From Sialis fuliginosa (lineage: Eukaryota > Arthropoda > Insecta > Megaloptera > Sialidae): a stretch of DNA of 64,000 bases. The position numbers were made by a program, and so were the translations under genes. Positions 49,801 to 60,159 of this stretch are shown here, one piece after another (the first letter of the stretch is position 1; each line of letters opens with the position of its first letter). Under the pieces are notes generated by a model, which saw only the letters and a list, made by a program, of their open reading frames with translations, made no database searches and was not told the origin of the DNA. Where the stretch lies: assembly GCA_961205875.1 (NCBI GenBank), contig OY540816.1:15386701-15450700 (forward strand), given 5' to 3'.

Positions 49801-50758
49801 TGAAAATGAAGAAAGTAAAGAAAATAAACCGATTCAACAACCAAAGCAACTTTTAAAAGGTATATTGAAGTCATCCAGTGCGGGTTCGCTCAAAAGTGAC
49901 AGAAATAAGACAATAAAAGAAGAACAGAGTGATAAACAAATAGAAGAAACGAAACTTACTGATTTACCAAGCCCTACTTTACCAGAGCGTATAAAAGTTG
50001 AGAACATTCCACCTAAAATTATACGTAAATACGAAGGAAAACCCTCGTCTCCCAAAATACCTTCTTCTCCTGATTCGTTAGGAAGTCCTTTATCTCACGT
50101 CAGGGCACAAAGAATTCAACGTGCAAAAGAAGAATTCCTGACAAGACAAATAAATGTACCGGATGATGCTATTTATTGTAATATTGTCAGCGAAAGAAAA
50201 GATAAAACATCTCCTGTATCAATTCATCACGAAACGAATAATGGTAATTTTGATCGAAATCGATTGAGCCAAATTAGTTGTGGCAGCGATACGAGCTACG
50301 ACTCTAATGCTGACTGTGTTTTGATAAAATCTGCAAGTGCTGGAATGATTAATGTAGATGCAGATACGTACAAAAAGCTCTCATCTTCAGAACAACATAC
50401 AGATGGCTACGTTTCCTTACCACGAGCAAGTAAAAGTCAGAAAGATGTTCCGAGTAATAGTAAATTTGGAATATCAAGTATAACATCTAAATTTCGTAAA
50501 GTAAAAATGAGAAGAACTAAAGAGAAGGATTCTAGTAAAATGAATACAGTTTCTTTATTGTGTAGACAAAGTTTGATGGTCGACATTAATGATAGTGGTA
50601 TTGAATATATTCAGACGGATTCTATTAGTTCGAATAAGAGTGCTTCCAGTTCACCAGTGTTAAATAGACAAGAATCTAAAGATAACAATTCACAGCCTGG
50701 TACATCTTCAACTTCAACAAGTTGGATAAAAAAATCAAGATTATTTAAACAAAAATGA
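25877..50758 (+). CDS. Large scaffold-like coiled-coil protein, 2,207 aa, 15 exons
   Basis: Exons are 25877-26823, 29732-29931, 38115-38260, 38329-38686, 38745-38881, 39140-39347, 45309-45518, 45629-46310, 46448-46692, 46756-47137, 47275-47477, 47538-47644, 47776-47976, 48047-48275 and 48390-50758. All borders are GT-AG and phases agree throughout. I do not recognise the family. Visible parts are a coiled coil (118-175); three W..VK basic motifs (KWTKVKAAFKWEKAS near 270-284, TPWGKVKDII, SKWMLVKKAF); five Fxx(K/R)(L/I)xEWxxxK units (about 712-725, 760-773, 800-812, 873-884, 998-1010); a charged coiled coil (928-963); an acidic DPDDDDDD stretch; coiled coils near 1190-1240 and 1290-1350; and a long disordered Ser/Lys-rich tail with three KSxSAG motifs (near 1865, 1912 and 2065). 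It has no signal peptide, membrane helix or enzyme domain, so it is probably a cytoplasmic adaptor. Further 5' non-coding exons are possible. Confidence 0.85.
26824..28309 (+). other. First coding intron of the large gene, left part
   Basis: Non-coding intron DNA upstream of the hAT-type element at 28318. I see only A/T-rich sequence and short G/C runs, with no gene. Confidence 0.4.
28318..29027. mobile_element. Non-autonomous hAT-type element, 710 bp, with perfect 8-bp duplication
   Basis: AATGGTAT is repeated at 28310-28317 and 29028-29035. The ends are TAGGGTTTGTAATCC and GGATTGTAAACCTTA, imperfect inverted repeats of the TAGGG hAT type. Subterminal regions are GC-rich (ATGCGGATCCCGCA, CCCGCGGGAA repeated twice). 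Inside, 28553-28567 (TACCGTATATACCGG) and 28833-28847 are exact inverted 15-mers around a segment starting with an AAT microsatellite, possibly another nested insertion. It lies in the first coding intron of the large gene. Confidence 0.75.
31838..32132 (+). repeat. Pair of direct repeats (about 60-70 bp each)
   Basis: 31838-31906 and 32076-32132 share the order TAACG.CAA.ATACACACAT, a T-rich run, then CA.ATCTATGG and CAGTACCT. An inverted ATCATGTGTGTATGTT lies just before the second. They may be ends of one degraded element. Confidence 0.4.
32435..32908 (+). mobile_element. pogo/Tigger-type element relic, 474 bp, with transposase N-terminal fragment
   Basis: The ends are CAGTGTAACCTTAATATAAC and GTTATATCGAGGTTGCACTG, inverted repeats of the kind found on pogo/Tigger elements, flanked by TA on both sides (32433-32434 and 32909-32910). 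Around 32668-32785 the plus strand encodes GIAEKQKRCSLTVAKKREII and KYVDENATTKKIDIATF, the N-terminal helix-turn-helix of pogo transposases. The frame then leaves the family and stops. Most of the transposase, including the catalytic DDE domain, is missing, so this is an internally deleted copy. Confidence 0.8.
33069..33950 (+). repeat. Retroposon-like repeat, copy 1
   Basis: It starts ACTAGCTGGGCCCACGCGAC, continues TTCGCTCGCGTGGACTACGG, and ends with a CAGACAGACAGACAGAGAGA run and TATATATATTAAGGATAAGG. This is the layout of a widespread insect retroposon tail (RTE-type LINE or a SINE using it). An inverted shorter copy lies at 36115-36364. There is no reverse transcriptase frame. Confidence 0.6.
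34021..34280. mobile_element. Probable hAT-type fragment
   Basis: It starts CAGTGGTGGCCAACCCTCGG, a typical hAT terminus of the CAGTGGT-CCAACC kind, and is GC-richer than its surroundings. The opposite end was not found before the next element at 34286, so it is probably truncated. Confidence 0.4.
34286..34782. mobile_element. TA-flanked MITE, 497 bp
   Basis: The ends AGGTACTGGCACCAGT and ACTGGTGCCAGTACCT are perfect inverted repeats, flanked by TA on both sides (34284-34285 and 34783-34784), as in Tc1/mariner elements. A damaged inverted copy is at 6122-6539. No coding region is kept. Confidence 0.7.
35011..35246. repeat. Foldback repeat, 236 bp
   Basis: The left arm (TGTTTATTGTGTTTCAAAAC to GGTAGTTCGGGATAATCC) and the right arm (about 35165-35246) are inverted copies of about 80 bp with few mismatches, around a loop of about 70 bp. 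No coding and no clear target duplication are seen. Confidence 0.7.
36115..36364 (-). repeat. Retroposon-like repeat, copy 2 (inverted)
   Basis: Read on the minus strand from 36364 it starts ACTAGCTGTGCCCGCGGATT and follows 33069 onward through GGACTACGGAATTATTGTTT to the CCCTCTGCCC block. It then runs into unrelated DNA, so it is a shorter copy. The block at 35990-36060 next to it (CATCCATTAATTACGTAAGG, then CTTACG) is a separate small repeat remnant. Confidence 0.55.
39366..39508 (+). repeat. Dispersed retroposon-like repeat, copy 3
   Basis: It shares GACACGGAACGAAAAGTGTT, CTGAAACGGAAAGATCAA and the final AAGCTTCTCGTAT..CGATAT block with 7200-7709. It begins about 20 bp after the donor site of exon 6 of the large gene. 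Confidence 0.55.
39652..42611 (-). CDS. Secreted Pro-rich/five-cysteine helical protein, 317 aa, nested in an intron of the large gene
   Basis: Exon 1 (42611-42570) encodes MDSFFVFGLLLIVQ, the core of a signal peptide, and exon 2 (40563-39652) the rest, in phase 0. I do not recognise the family. Residues 65-135 are Pro-rich with three imperfect repeats built on FG..P.ISPMI (GGYPPISPMIPQ, GAFHPISPMISP, GAIPQISPLIPQ). The C-terminal half (about 180-305) is amphipathic and probably helical, with cysteines at 196, 232, 239, 279 and 301. The spacing C-x35-C-x6-C-x39-C-x21-C matches the gene at 52782-53666, which also has a 14-codon first exon. A TATAAAAA box lies 40 bases upstream of the ATG, and AATAAA (minus) occurs at 39633-39638. 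The intron holds a hAT-type element. Probably an extracellular structural or secretion protein; the function is unknown. Confidence 0.8.
40813..41918 (-). mobile_element. Non-autonomous hAT-type element, copy 2 (1,106 bp)
   Basis: The ends are CAGTGGCGAAGCGT and ACGCCTCGCCACTG, flanked by perfect 8-mers ATATAAGT (40805-40812 and 41919-41926). Orientation is opposite to copy 1 (9643-12511). It keeps the same long palindrome (41021-41765) but lacks the nested 1.8-kb insertion, so it gives the empty site (single TAA). It sits in the intron of the nested secreted-protein gene, itself in an intron of the large gene. Confidence 0.9.
42217..42287. repeat. Twin perfect hairpins with identical TCGT loops
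   Basis: Hairpin 1 (42217-42252) pairs CAAGAAAAATGTACTT with AAGTACATTTTTCTTG around TCGT. Hairpin 2 (42256-42287) pairs ATATTGTGACCAAT with ATTGGTTACAATAT (one G-T) around TCGT. They are four bases apart, in the intron of the nested secreted-protein gene. Function unknown. Confidence 0.7.
42651..42658 (-). promoter_or_regulatory. TATA box of the nested secreted-protein gene
   Basis: TATAAAAA on the minus strand ends 40 bases before the ATG at 42611, leaving room for a very short 5' leader. The paralogue at 53666 has the same box at a similar distance. Confidence 0.6.
42659..45308. other. Remainder of the intron before exon 7 of the large gene
   Basis: AT-rich, no supportable gene. Overlapping short open frames at 44512-44908 on both strands have a faint resemblance to a decayed transposase and are not called. 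Confidence 0.4.
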
Positions 50759-52781
50759 GATATTGTTTAAAATCTGAATTACTGAATTTATCAAAGAATG
50801 ACTAGGTATTAGAAGGAAGATAATTACCAATGTGTAGTTGAGGAAGCTATTTATAAAAAATAAATAAAGACGTCCAAGAGAATTTGCTTATTATACAAAA
50901 GTTGAAATTCCAAATGAAATGATCACAAGCTAATTATAATGAGTGTGAGAATTGAAAGTACGTAAATATGCTTGCTAGTATTTTTTAATAGTGAACAACT
51001 AAAATATTTCTTGCAATTGTGATAATTACATTAAAGTAAATAAAATCTGCAGTTAATTAGTTAATGGTTGATTCACTTTCATAGTATTTTTAAATTTTAA
51101 AAATTATTTTGGTGTTATATGGCTTAAGTTATCTAAAATAAAAAAAATTATATAATTTTAGTATGCCAATACAAATATTATCTATCATACCTATAACATA
51201 ATTATAGGTATCACTTGGAAATAGGATACAAAGATATTATTTAAGTATTGATAAGGTAATAATATTTTGGTCTGTATTCTAGTACATAATTGCCATACTT
51301 ACTAATAAAATATTTAATTAATATTGATATTTATTATATGAAAAAGTGTTTTAGTTTTTTACTTACTTTATTAAAAATAATAAATAGGTGTATAAAATAT
51401 AATGTACACAATAAATAATAATTTTAAGAAGTTATATTTTTCTTCTTTATGTTTTAGCTATACTTTATATTACAGTATTAAATTATTAATAGTAATAAGT
51501 AATACATGCATAACAAATATTAAATCTAAGAACAATATACTAGAGCAATTATTATAGTACTTTGTTCTTTTATTTTTTCTATGAATAGGATTCCAAAGGA
51601 AAATAAATAAATAATAAGGAAAACAGTTTGCAAACTTTAACTTTATTACTTTACATACATACATATAATTTATAATAAATAAAAATATAAGAACAATTAA
51701 TCTTGTTTGTATTATTTATTTGTTAATTTATGTTTTTTATACAGTTTCTATACTCATAGTAAGAGTTTATATAGCCTGAATCGATTTCTAGTTGATTGTA
51801 GTAGCTAAGTCTCAGCCACAGCCGTATTTTCTGATTTTACCAATCAATATTTTTAAATATACTCCATACATACATACAATACTTTAGTATTAATTATAAT
51901 AATTTAATAATTTCTAAACTATCGATTCAAAAAATCTGAAACAATTCCAGAATGTATTATAGCTTTTAATTACTACTTTCAATGAAAATTGTAACGAACA
52001 CTAGTAAAAATAGTTTATGAAAACATTTGAAAGAATTCTTTTATAAATCGTAGTGAGAACCCTATCATGCACTTGGCCGTTTTATTTATAGTAGATGCCA
52101 CTAAAATAATAATAAGATTTTGTAAATAAAATTCGCATGCATTTTTTTAAATTTCTAATGCGCTCAGGATAAGTAAAAGATTTGGCAGCACCGTTGTAAG
52201 GTGTAGTATAATCATATAATCAGTACCAAGGGTGGGGCGAGGCTGGACGACCACCTAAAGCGCCAGGCTAGGAGGGGCGGCGGACGGACACACGTAGAAA
52301 AACAAATTCGTAAAATTATTAATTTAAAAAAATATTACAAGCATTATAATTTGGAGATGATAAGGAAATCTAATAGGTTTTCTTACGGAAAGATATAAAA
52401 TTGTATTGTCATTAACTGTTTAAATTTCGAACTACGTATTAAAAACGAAACATTTGTACCTATAAATGTTGGAAAAAAATGAATAAATTATAATCGAATC
52501 ATTTAATTAAGTGCCAATATTTGAAATATTAAAAAATGCATTTTTGTTAGTAACATTACGTATAATAAAATATAATTTTATTTCATAAAAAAAACTATTT
52601 AATATAAGTGTTTACATATCTGTAAATTTAACACCTACTAGAAATATGTAGATAGGAAACATGGAATTGTTACAAATTATTTTGTTTTCTGTTTATATGA
52701 ACTTTTCTTCACGTCTGATAGTAAGTTACTTCAGAATATTAAGGTAAGCAATGTATTTTAATATGTCTGAAAATATTGACT
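50759..52781. other. 3' region of the large gene and spacer
   Basis: This contains the 3' UTR of the large gene (overlapping AATAAA signals at 50859-50868, and another near 51039) and AT-rich spacer. A small GC-rich patch (GGTGGGGCGAGGCTGGACGA near 52230-52285) is of unknown origin. Confidence 0.5.
50859..50868 (+). promoter_or_regulatory. Polyadenylation signals of the large gene
   Basis: Two overlapping AATAAA hexamers lie about 100 bases after the stop codon at 50756-50758. Confidence 0.55.
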
Positions 52782-53666
52782 TCAAACTTTTGTTGATGCA
52801 CAATTTTCTATATTCTCAAGATAACTGTTTGCTATTGGCATAGTACGTTTTACTGCATTGAAGAAACAGAAATATCCATTTGTTATTTCGTCTAGTATAA
52901 TTTTTATTATCATCGAATATAACTGCTGTGAAAACTGAACAATATTTTCAATATAATTGGTAAACTCGGACATGTTCGATAAAACACATTGAACTGTTGG
53001 ATCATTTATTCCGATACAATAGTTTATCACTTCTCTAAGTCCTTGATAGATTTTTATAATGTCGTTTTGAACTGCGCGTATCATTGTAAGAACATGATTT
53101 CCTATTCTTGCAACGCTACTGCTACAAATACTTATACGTTGAATTATAACAAAAACTAATCTTCTTGTTGCATCGAGGTTTCTGTAAATACAGCTCCCAT
53201 ATCTGTCGATATTGGCTACAATTTTAATAATAGAATCTATAAAGTTTTGTGCAGCTAACGAGACGGTTTCCCTGTTAGGTTCAAAACGATTTAGTAAAGA
53301 AAAAGATTTTTGTTCTACGTTTCTTCCTGATCCTTGGGATCCTTGTAAATTTTCATTGGGTGAGTAATTTTGTAATGCTTTGATAAATTCACTGTTGTCT
53401 TGATATATATTTCGGAATGCTTCTGAGTTATTTCTATCTGATAGAAATTGTTGAATGAATGACGGAAATCCATTTATATTTTCGTTCGTTATATTGTGAA
53501 ATTGTAGAAATTCATTTTGAGCGTATCCATACTAAAAATAATAATAAAATAAAATAATAAGCCATTTTATTTAAAGTCTTTTTCAAAACGAATAATTATT
53601 ATAAAATGGTTAAGAAATAAATACCTGGATACCAAAAATTGCTATTAAACACACAAATAGCTTCAT
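52782..53666 (-). CDS. Secreted cysteine-framework helical protein, 263 aa, paralogue of the nested gene
   Basis: Exon 1 (53666-53625) encodes MKLFVCLIAIFGIQ, a signal-peptide core, and exon 2 (53531-52782) the rest in phase 0, with a GT-AG intron of 93 bp. The mature part starts with a polar Asn/Gln-rich region (about 20-90), followed by hydrophobic amphipathic helices. Cysteines fall at 128, 150, 186, 196, 236 and 258. The last five have spacing C-x35-C-x9-C-x39-C-x21-C, identical to the protein at 39652-42611 except for one gap. Both also share ND between cysteines 2 and 3 and NY(I/L) ten residues after cysteine 3. It lacks the Pro-rich repeats of its relative and has one extra cysteine. 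The exon structure, TATA box and orientation also agree, so common descent is likely. The function is unknown; it is probably an abundant secreted product. Confidence 0.8.
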
Positions 53667-53721
53667 ATTTAACGTGTTATTAGAATATCAGAAAAACTAA
53701 CTTTTTTATCTGCAGTAAATG

Positions 53722-53729
53722 TTTTTATA
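53722..53729 (-). promoter_or_regulatory. TATA box of the 263-aa secreted-protein gene
   Basis: TATAAAAA on the minus strand, 56 bases upstream of the ATG at 53666. A start site about 25-30 bases downstream of it would leave a leader of about 25-30 bases. Confidence 0.6.
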
Positions 53730-55639
53730 CATTTTTCTCAAAGTTTATCTCACGAAGTTTATTTACAATTATAATAATTTATATTAGTTTAATATTAAAG
53801 TAAATGTTTTTTTTCTTCGCATAATTAAAGTTATGTAAATATTGCAAAACTACGTAGAATGAATGTATGATCAACATGCTGCAACGTGACGAATTTTACA
53901 GTAGATAAAAACGTGTATTAACCCTTTGGGTCCTTCCGGTAGCATTGGTCAACGAATATTTGCAGAGCTCTTATCTTAAATAAATTAGTCTGTAATTTAT
54001 ATAAGATAAAATTATATTTGTTATTAATTCATTTTATCTTGAAGATACCTGTAATAGAAACTAGTTCAAAATTGAGAAGGATGTTTCTGCAAGTACTTCA
54101 ATGGATAGTTAATGCAAAAAATATTTTATTTTGTTTATTAAAAAAATATGGCTGAAAGGGTTAAGATTTTTTTCTTATTTTTAGCTTATTTTGTATAAAT
54201 GATAAGAAATTAAAAAAATAGGTAAGACTGTTAATTTCCGCGTGTATTAAATTAAACAATAAAACACTGGTATGATAATGACATTGATATAATATATTAT
54301 TTAGATAACCTTTTATATAAATTTTATTTCCTAGGACTAGAATGTTTTGTTAAAATAATAAAATTGTATGTACCTACTACCTACGTTATTTTCCTGGTAT
54401 TTTTTTTTATTAAAGTTAAGTAAATATTATCATATATAAAAATATATGATATTATAATCCAGTTATATTTCAATGAAAATATAATACTCTTGTTTAGCGG
54501 AAAATATAAAAATATTTTATAATTTATAACATTTGTTTTCAACAGCGATTGTAACATATTTTTCATATCAACTAACTAATTGATTCTTCGCCGTTGCTCG
54601 TAAAGTGAGAAATAAGGGTTGATTATGAGTCACATATTGTCGCATATTGATTATACCCATATTAGGCGAAATCAGCATGTGCAGGGAAAATTGTAAATTA
54701 AACAGAAATTAATAAAATTCAATAGTAAGTAAAAGTTTTTTAAAAGATATATACATATGTATAGTAGGTATGGTATTTTTAATGTTGAAATAAGTTAAAA
54801 TTTATAAGAATGTTGGATAAAATAGATTTTATAAAAACGTTTCCCTCCAGGGGTATTCAGGGTTTCATCCCTTAAGTTTTAGTTAGAGTGAAGACTAGTC
54901 GGAATTTCATATTGACGGATAAATTATATCTTTTAAAATAAAAGATCGTGTTTCAGTTCCCATGAATTTAGATTTAGTAAAATAACGGGCGGTGTTAAAT
55001 ATTATAAAATATATTGACGTTTAAAGAATATGGACATATATTTTAATTTAAATATAGATGGGGTATATGCGCTACATAAACTATATTGAAATAATTAATA
55101 TTTTAATATAATAATAATTTATAATTAATACATAATAATTTATAAGTACTGTACCAGTTATATTTGTAAAGTATTTATTTAGGCATCTATTTACATTTTT
55201 AATTATCATATGGTACTGTTTTGACCAGTCAGAGCAGCTCCCATAAAAATATATAAAAAATAATTTTAGTTTATCTGTTGCTGTACTCATTTTGGTGTAA
55301 CCAACTGTCTGAAAATTTAGTAATGCAATAAAAAAATTATTGCACAAAATAATTATTTCAAAATATAAGCCATATACATACCTACAAACATTGATATATT
55401 GATGGTCATATGATCATATGTTTATGACGCAAATAAACTAAATATAAAATATAATCTATCCTTTGAATCAGCATTAAAAATAAACAACTGAATATTTCCT
55501 TATTACACAATTATTATCAGGAATATTAAATTAACCCTGTAATCCACAGAATAGGAAAAGAGCGTGCCATAGATTAAACCAGGATATTCACGTGTTTCAT
55601 CACATATTATTATTATATTTTTGATAATTCCTATACAAT

Positions 55640-55800
55640 CATAGTCTAGACTAACGTGTCACGCGAATGCTTTAAAACAAAAGCACTTGGTCGCGTGTTC
55701 GATCCCAGCTCTGCAGGGTGGCCGTGGAATATATTCTTCAACTTTTGACAGACGAGGTGTGAAAATGCTAAACAATCGATCAATTTACTTGTTGAAACCA
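55640..55800 (+). repeat. Possible tRNA-derived SINE
   Basis: GTGTTCGATCCCAGC (about 55698-55712) is close to the tRNA B-box (GGTTCGANTCC), preceded by AATGC.....AAAGCACTTGG. A matching A-box about 50 bases upstream is poor, and no second copy is present in the window. Confidence 0.3.
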
Positions 55801-58493
55801 CCAATCTTCTTGTTAAATCAATTTGCATACACTTTTTAAAAAATCGTCACAGTCTAATGCTAGCGATAGATTAGATTGTACTATAAGAATGTGAGCGTTG
55901 TATTTTTGTAATGAGTAGGATTTAGCATATTTTTGATTTAGATTTGGAAGCCTGTTAGTGTGTTGAAATTTATGAACAGAATGGTTTTAGTCTTATTTTA
56001 GTACTACTGTGTTTTTGTAAAAAGTACTGAAAAAATTTAATTGATAAATTAGTAAATCAGCTAAAAACGTTCAGTTTAAGATACAGTATATGTGAAATTT
56101 CTTTAGTATAGGTGTGTGTCTAGTTTATATATTATACTATAATTTATCTATCAAAATAATATTTCTTATGCCGTGTTTAGACCAAAGTGACAAAATAGCA
56201 AAAATAGCAACACATCTTATACTTATATTATTTTATGCAATTTTAAGTATCGATTTTCCTTGTAAATGGTTGATCCTATGAATAATGAGCAAAGTATATT
56301 AACTCACGAAAAAACTTATAAAACAACTGGCCCCATAAATCGATATCTAACATTTATTAATACTAAACAGATTAGCAAATTCCATAACTTTATCACAATG
56401 GGTTCTCAAGATATTAAATAAAAATTAATTTTTTAATAGACTCAAATGTTGAATTTGTTGATAACTTAAACATTGTAAATTAAATTAGTACAGATTTAGT
56501 AAATAACAAATAAATGATATAATGGTACCACCCAAAGATGAATAACATTAAAAATAACATAATGTTAACTTCCTTGAACATAGCTATTAAACAATTTAAT
56601 GCAGTTAAAGGCTCATTAATAAAAGGTTTTAAAAAAAATACGAAGACAACGATACATATTTTTTATGTCGTAATAAAAAACCAATGCCCGGATATTTTTT
56701 TTATTGTGTGTAAAAAACAAGCACGGGATATGTTAAAAAAATAAAGGCACCATGTTTAAAGTAGCATGGGTCAAATAATTTGTAAACTTTTTTTCTGGAA
56801 TCATTTACGTGATTAGTTGGGAAGGACACAGAGAAATTAGTCTGGCATTTTAAATAAGGATAATTTAATGAGCACATTATGCAGATGCCTGGTTCTGAGC
56901 AGTTTTAAAAATTAACTGATTTCTATTATAAAAAAATTATGTATTTTTTTACTTTCTTAAAATTTCAAGAATGTTTGAAGAGAATTTGTTTAATACAAAT
57001 TTTTTTATTGATATTTTACTTATTGTTAGTATCATGGGCGTACCCAGGATTTTGTTCAGAGAAGGGGGGGGGGGCAAATTTTATTTTTTTGGAAACTGAG
57101 TCGGAGTATTTCGCCTAGGACCCCGCAGTAAAGTGGGGGGGGGGAGGAGTCGAACAGATGGTTAGCTAATCTTTTCGAGCGTTGAAGAGAAAAAAAATTG
57201 TGTACTACCTATAAATTAACTTGTTAAAATCAAGTATTTCATTCAAAAAGTACTTAAAGTATAATCAAATACGTTGTATTATTTTTAATGTACTTGAAGT
57301 TAAGTAAATACTACAAGGTATTAAGAAAGTACTAGACGTATACATTTTCAAGTATTTTACTTGAAATATTGACAGTTCTGCTTGATTCAAAATAAATTGA
57401 TGTATGTATATTTATATTTATCTATTAACACTTACTATTGAATAAGACTACTACCTATCAATGACGTACAGGTGGGAGGGGGGGGGGTAAAGGACAGAGC
57501 TGCCCTCCTGAAATTTTCAAAATACATTATTTAAAATTATATAAATTACCCCTCTTACCAATTTTTTTTCTAGGTGCGTAATAATAATACTATTTCTAAT
57601 TATTTTGTTTGCATGCCAGACAATTATAATTTTTAAATCATATTCTAGATGTCGTATAAATATTTCGGTTAAAAACATCCGAAAATATTTTCTCTTTTTA
57701 ATACTGCCGTAATATTCTATTGACATTGATGTAGAAATATATACCCGTCATTTAAAAATGATAACCCTCGTCAATTCTTTAAACTAGGTATATTTTTTTA
57801 AGTTATAAAAAGGATCTTTGCAAAAATTATAATTACTACTAGCCTATTAATACCGCGAAAGGCTTTAAAACTATTGTTTCTAGAAAAAAATACTATTATT
57901 AAAACGTTGAATTGCTAAGAGATTTGTAATTAAAACTTCAAAATTTAGGTACAATATCTCGTCATGATTGCTAATTATGATTTTTACCCATTTGATAGTT
58001 GATGATTAGTTGATAAAAATTATTAGTTCTTTGTCATATATTCGGCCAATGGTTTTCTTGATCCCTTAAAATGTTTTTTGCGGGAATTATTTAATTGGAC
58101 TAAAATATGATCAAGAAGGCGTAATTTAAATTCTGTAGATTGAAATATAAAAATAATAAAATCAATTTAGAAGCTAAAAAGTTTCAATAAATTTGCGGTA
58201 ACTATTTTTTGTAAAACATTACAATGTCCCGTGTATAGGCAGGGCCGGTAGTTTTTATTGGTCAGATCTTAAAAATAAAAATTCAAATTTCTTTGATATC
58301 AATTTTCCTACTAAAATGGATATTTAAAAATCCTGTACGTTTATTACATAACCTAAAAAAATAACTAAAGTTAGTATTATTTTTTATAATTTGACCATTA
58401 TATTAGTCAATTGATTTTAATAAAATTTCGGGAAAGGATATTCCTCATGATCTTATAATTAATTATTTTCCAAAGTACGAGTATATACAGTAC

Positions 58494-58572
58494 TCCCTCC
58501 ATTTATGTGTTTTTTTAACGCGCTTTTTTCGTGGAACCTATTAACCGCGTAAATGGAAGGATTACTCATGTA
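58494..58572. repeat. Small inverted repeat, possible MITE remnant
   Basis: ACTCCCTCCATTTATGTG at the left and CGCGTAAATGGAAGGATTACT at the right are inverted with mismatches, within about 80 bp. Too short to classify. Confidence 0.35.
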
Positions 58573-59228
58573 TATGTAAATTATTGTAAATGTGCATAGA
58601 TTAAGAAAAATACATAATTAAGAATATTAATTGGTCAAAAAGAATTTGAGGTAGATCGATTTATATTCTATTCAATTAGTATATAATGACCACCCTCATT
58701 AGGTATTGACCAAAAGGGCGCTAAAATATCGACAGTAAAAAATACAGCCTTTAATCCTTTCGGCAAAATACCGTAATTTACATTTTACGATATCTCGTTT
58801 ACTTTTTTATTATACCTTTTGTTTTGTGTTTTACATTTTGTTTATAATACCAAATTCTTACACAATGTACCTATTTATTTAATGTAGGTAGATGTTATAA
58901 TTTTTTTATCACTATTTAATTGTTTAGAAGGGGAGAGGTGTACTTGAATGTTTAGAATGAAATTACATAACTCATCTATACTTTTACAAAGATTCTCAAA
59001 TTATTGTATACATAAAAAATTAGTATTAATATAATAAGTAAATAATAGATATCTATACTTAATTCAGAACTGAAAGTGTTCTTAAAAATATATCTACAGA
59101 AAGGTCAATCAATATTGGAAAAAACTCTCCCGAGTTTGGCTCAATCCAACCTACAGTTGTAGAGGGGGCATAACCATTCGTATTTCAAAAAAACAAATTT
59201 TTGAAAAAAAAAACAACTTAAAATTATA

Positions 59229-59424
59229 TTTCAAATGGTTCATAACAGAGAACCAATATCTGCCATGAATGTCATCGGACTTTTTTATACGTATTACAGA
59301 GATTGAATAATGTTCGTATTTTGCCATATGTACCATGAGACTTTCTTATACATAATACTGAAAGTGAACAGTGTGGGTGATTCTAATCAATTATTTAAAA
59401 ATTCTTTCTGACTAAATCATAAAT
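59229..59424 (-). repeat. Dispersed repeat with an internal duplication, copy 2
   Basis: The reverse complement matches 23391-23592 end to end, including the doubled TACGTATAA.AAAGT unit. A third, single-unit remnant follows at about 59578-59616. Confidence 0.6.
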
Positions 59425-60159
59425 GTTGGATAAAAATGTATAGGGAATAATAAATTTTTTTCTTATTTCAAAAATAATTCAAAAATTGGCAAGAGTAAAT
59501 AACCGTTTCCGATTAAGTAATTACTTTAAAAAAATCATTTGATACATATTGCAGAGAATGTTATTACTGTTTATTTCCAGTATTACATATAAGAAAGTCC
59601 TGTGACTGCCATGTCAGATATTTTATCTGATATTTTGATTTATTTCTTTAAAATTAATACTGAATTCCAATTAAATATACAAATTTCATTATCCCATAAC
59701 GGACATCAACAATAAAAAGAAGACACATACAATTTGTATGTATCAAATTAACGTTCTAGAATTTCACAATTTGGATGAATTAGTTTTGGGTAATTTTTAA
59801 CAGCACGGTATTGTTTCCCGAACGACTTGTGTGGCGTACTAAATCCGTCAACAACGCATTTATTATTCTGCGCGAAATTATACACACAATAGAAATATCC
59901 CATCTACCAACTTTTGCATCCATTAATATCGAATGCGCGCTGATACAGATAAAGAATGCATATGTACACTAATAAAAAGTTAGTGTGCAATTTCTTATTA
60001 ACTCTGATCTGATTTTTCGGGGGCAGCAAAAGTCTACTTAAAAATACCTTTAGTTTAAGTGTTGTTTTCGAGATGAGCAGTAAAAGATACAAAAATAAGA
60101 TTTTTTTATGTAAGTAGAGTTAGTTAATTTAATAAAAAATCAATTTTTATAAAAATTGT

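Larger units (their letters stand above)
53730..59228. other. Gene-poor AT-rich region
   Basis: I see no supportable gene. Visible items are a possible tRNA-related SINE (55640-55800), G-homopolymer runs with repeat remnants (about 57065, 57137 and 57478), and a small hairpin (58494-58572). The rest is AT-rich with nothing recognised. Confidence 0.4.

Noticed and set aside
55081-55347. Minus-strand frame with YGSC and a second Cys, considered as a third member of the cysteine-framework family
   Set aside because: The cysteine spacing does not fit, no signal-peptide exon is found upstream, and the composition is that of AT-rich non-coding DNA.
55640-55800. A functional tRNA gene
   Set aside because: Only a B-box-like stretch is present. 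Acceptor and anticodon stems cannot be folded, and the A-box is poor.
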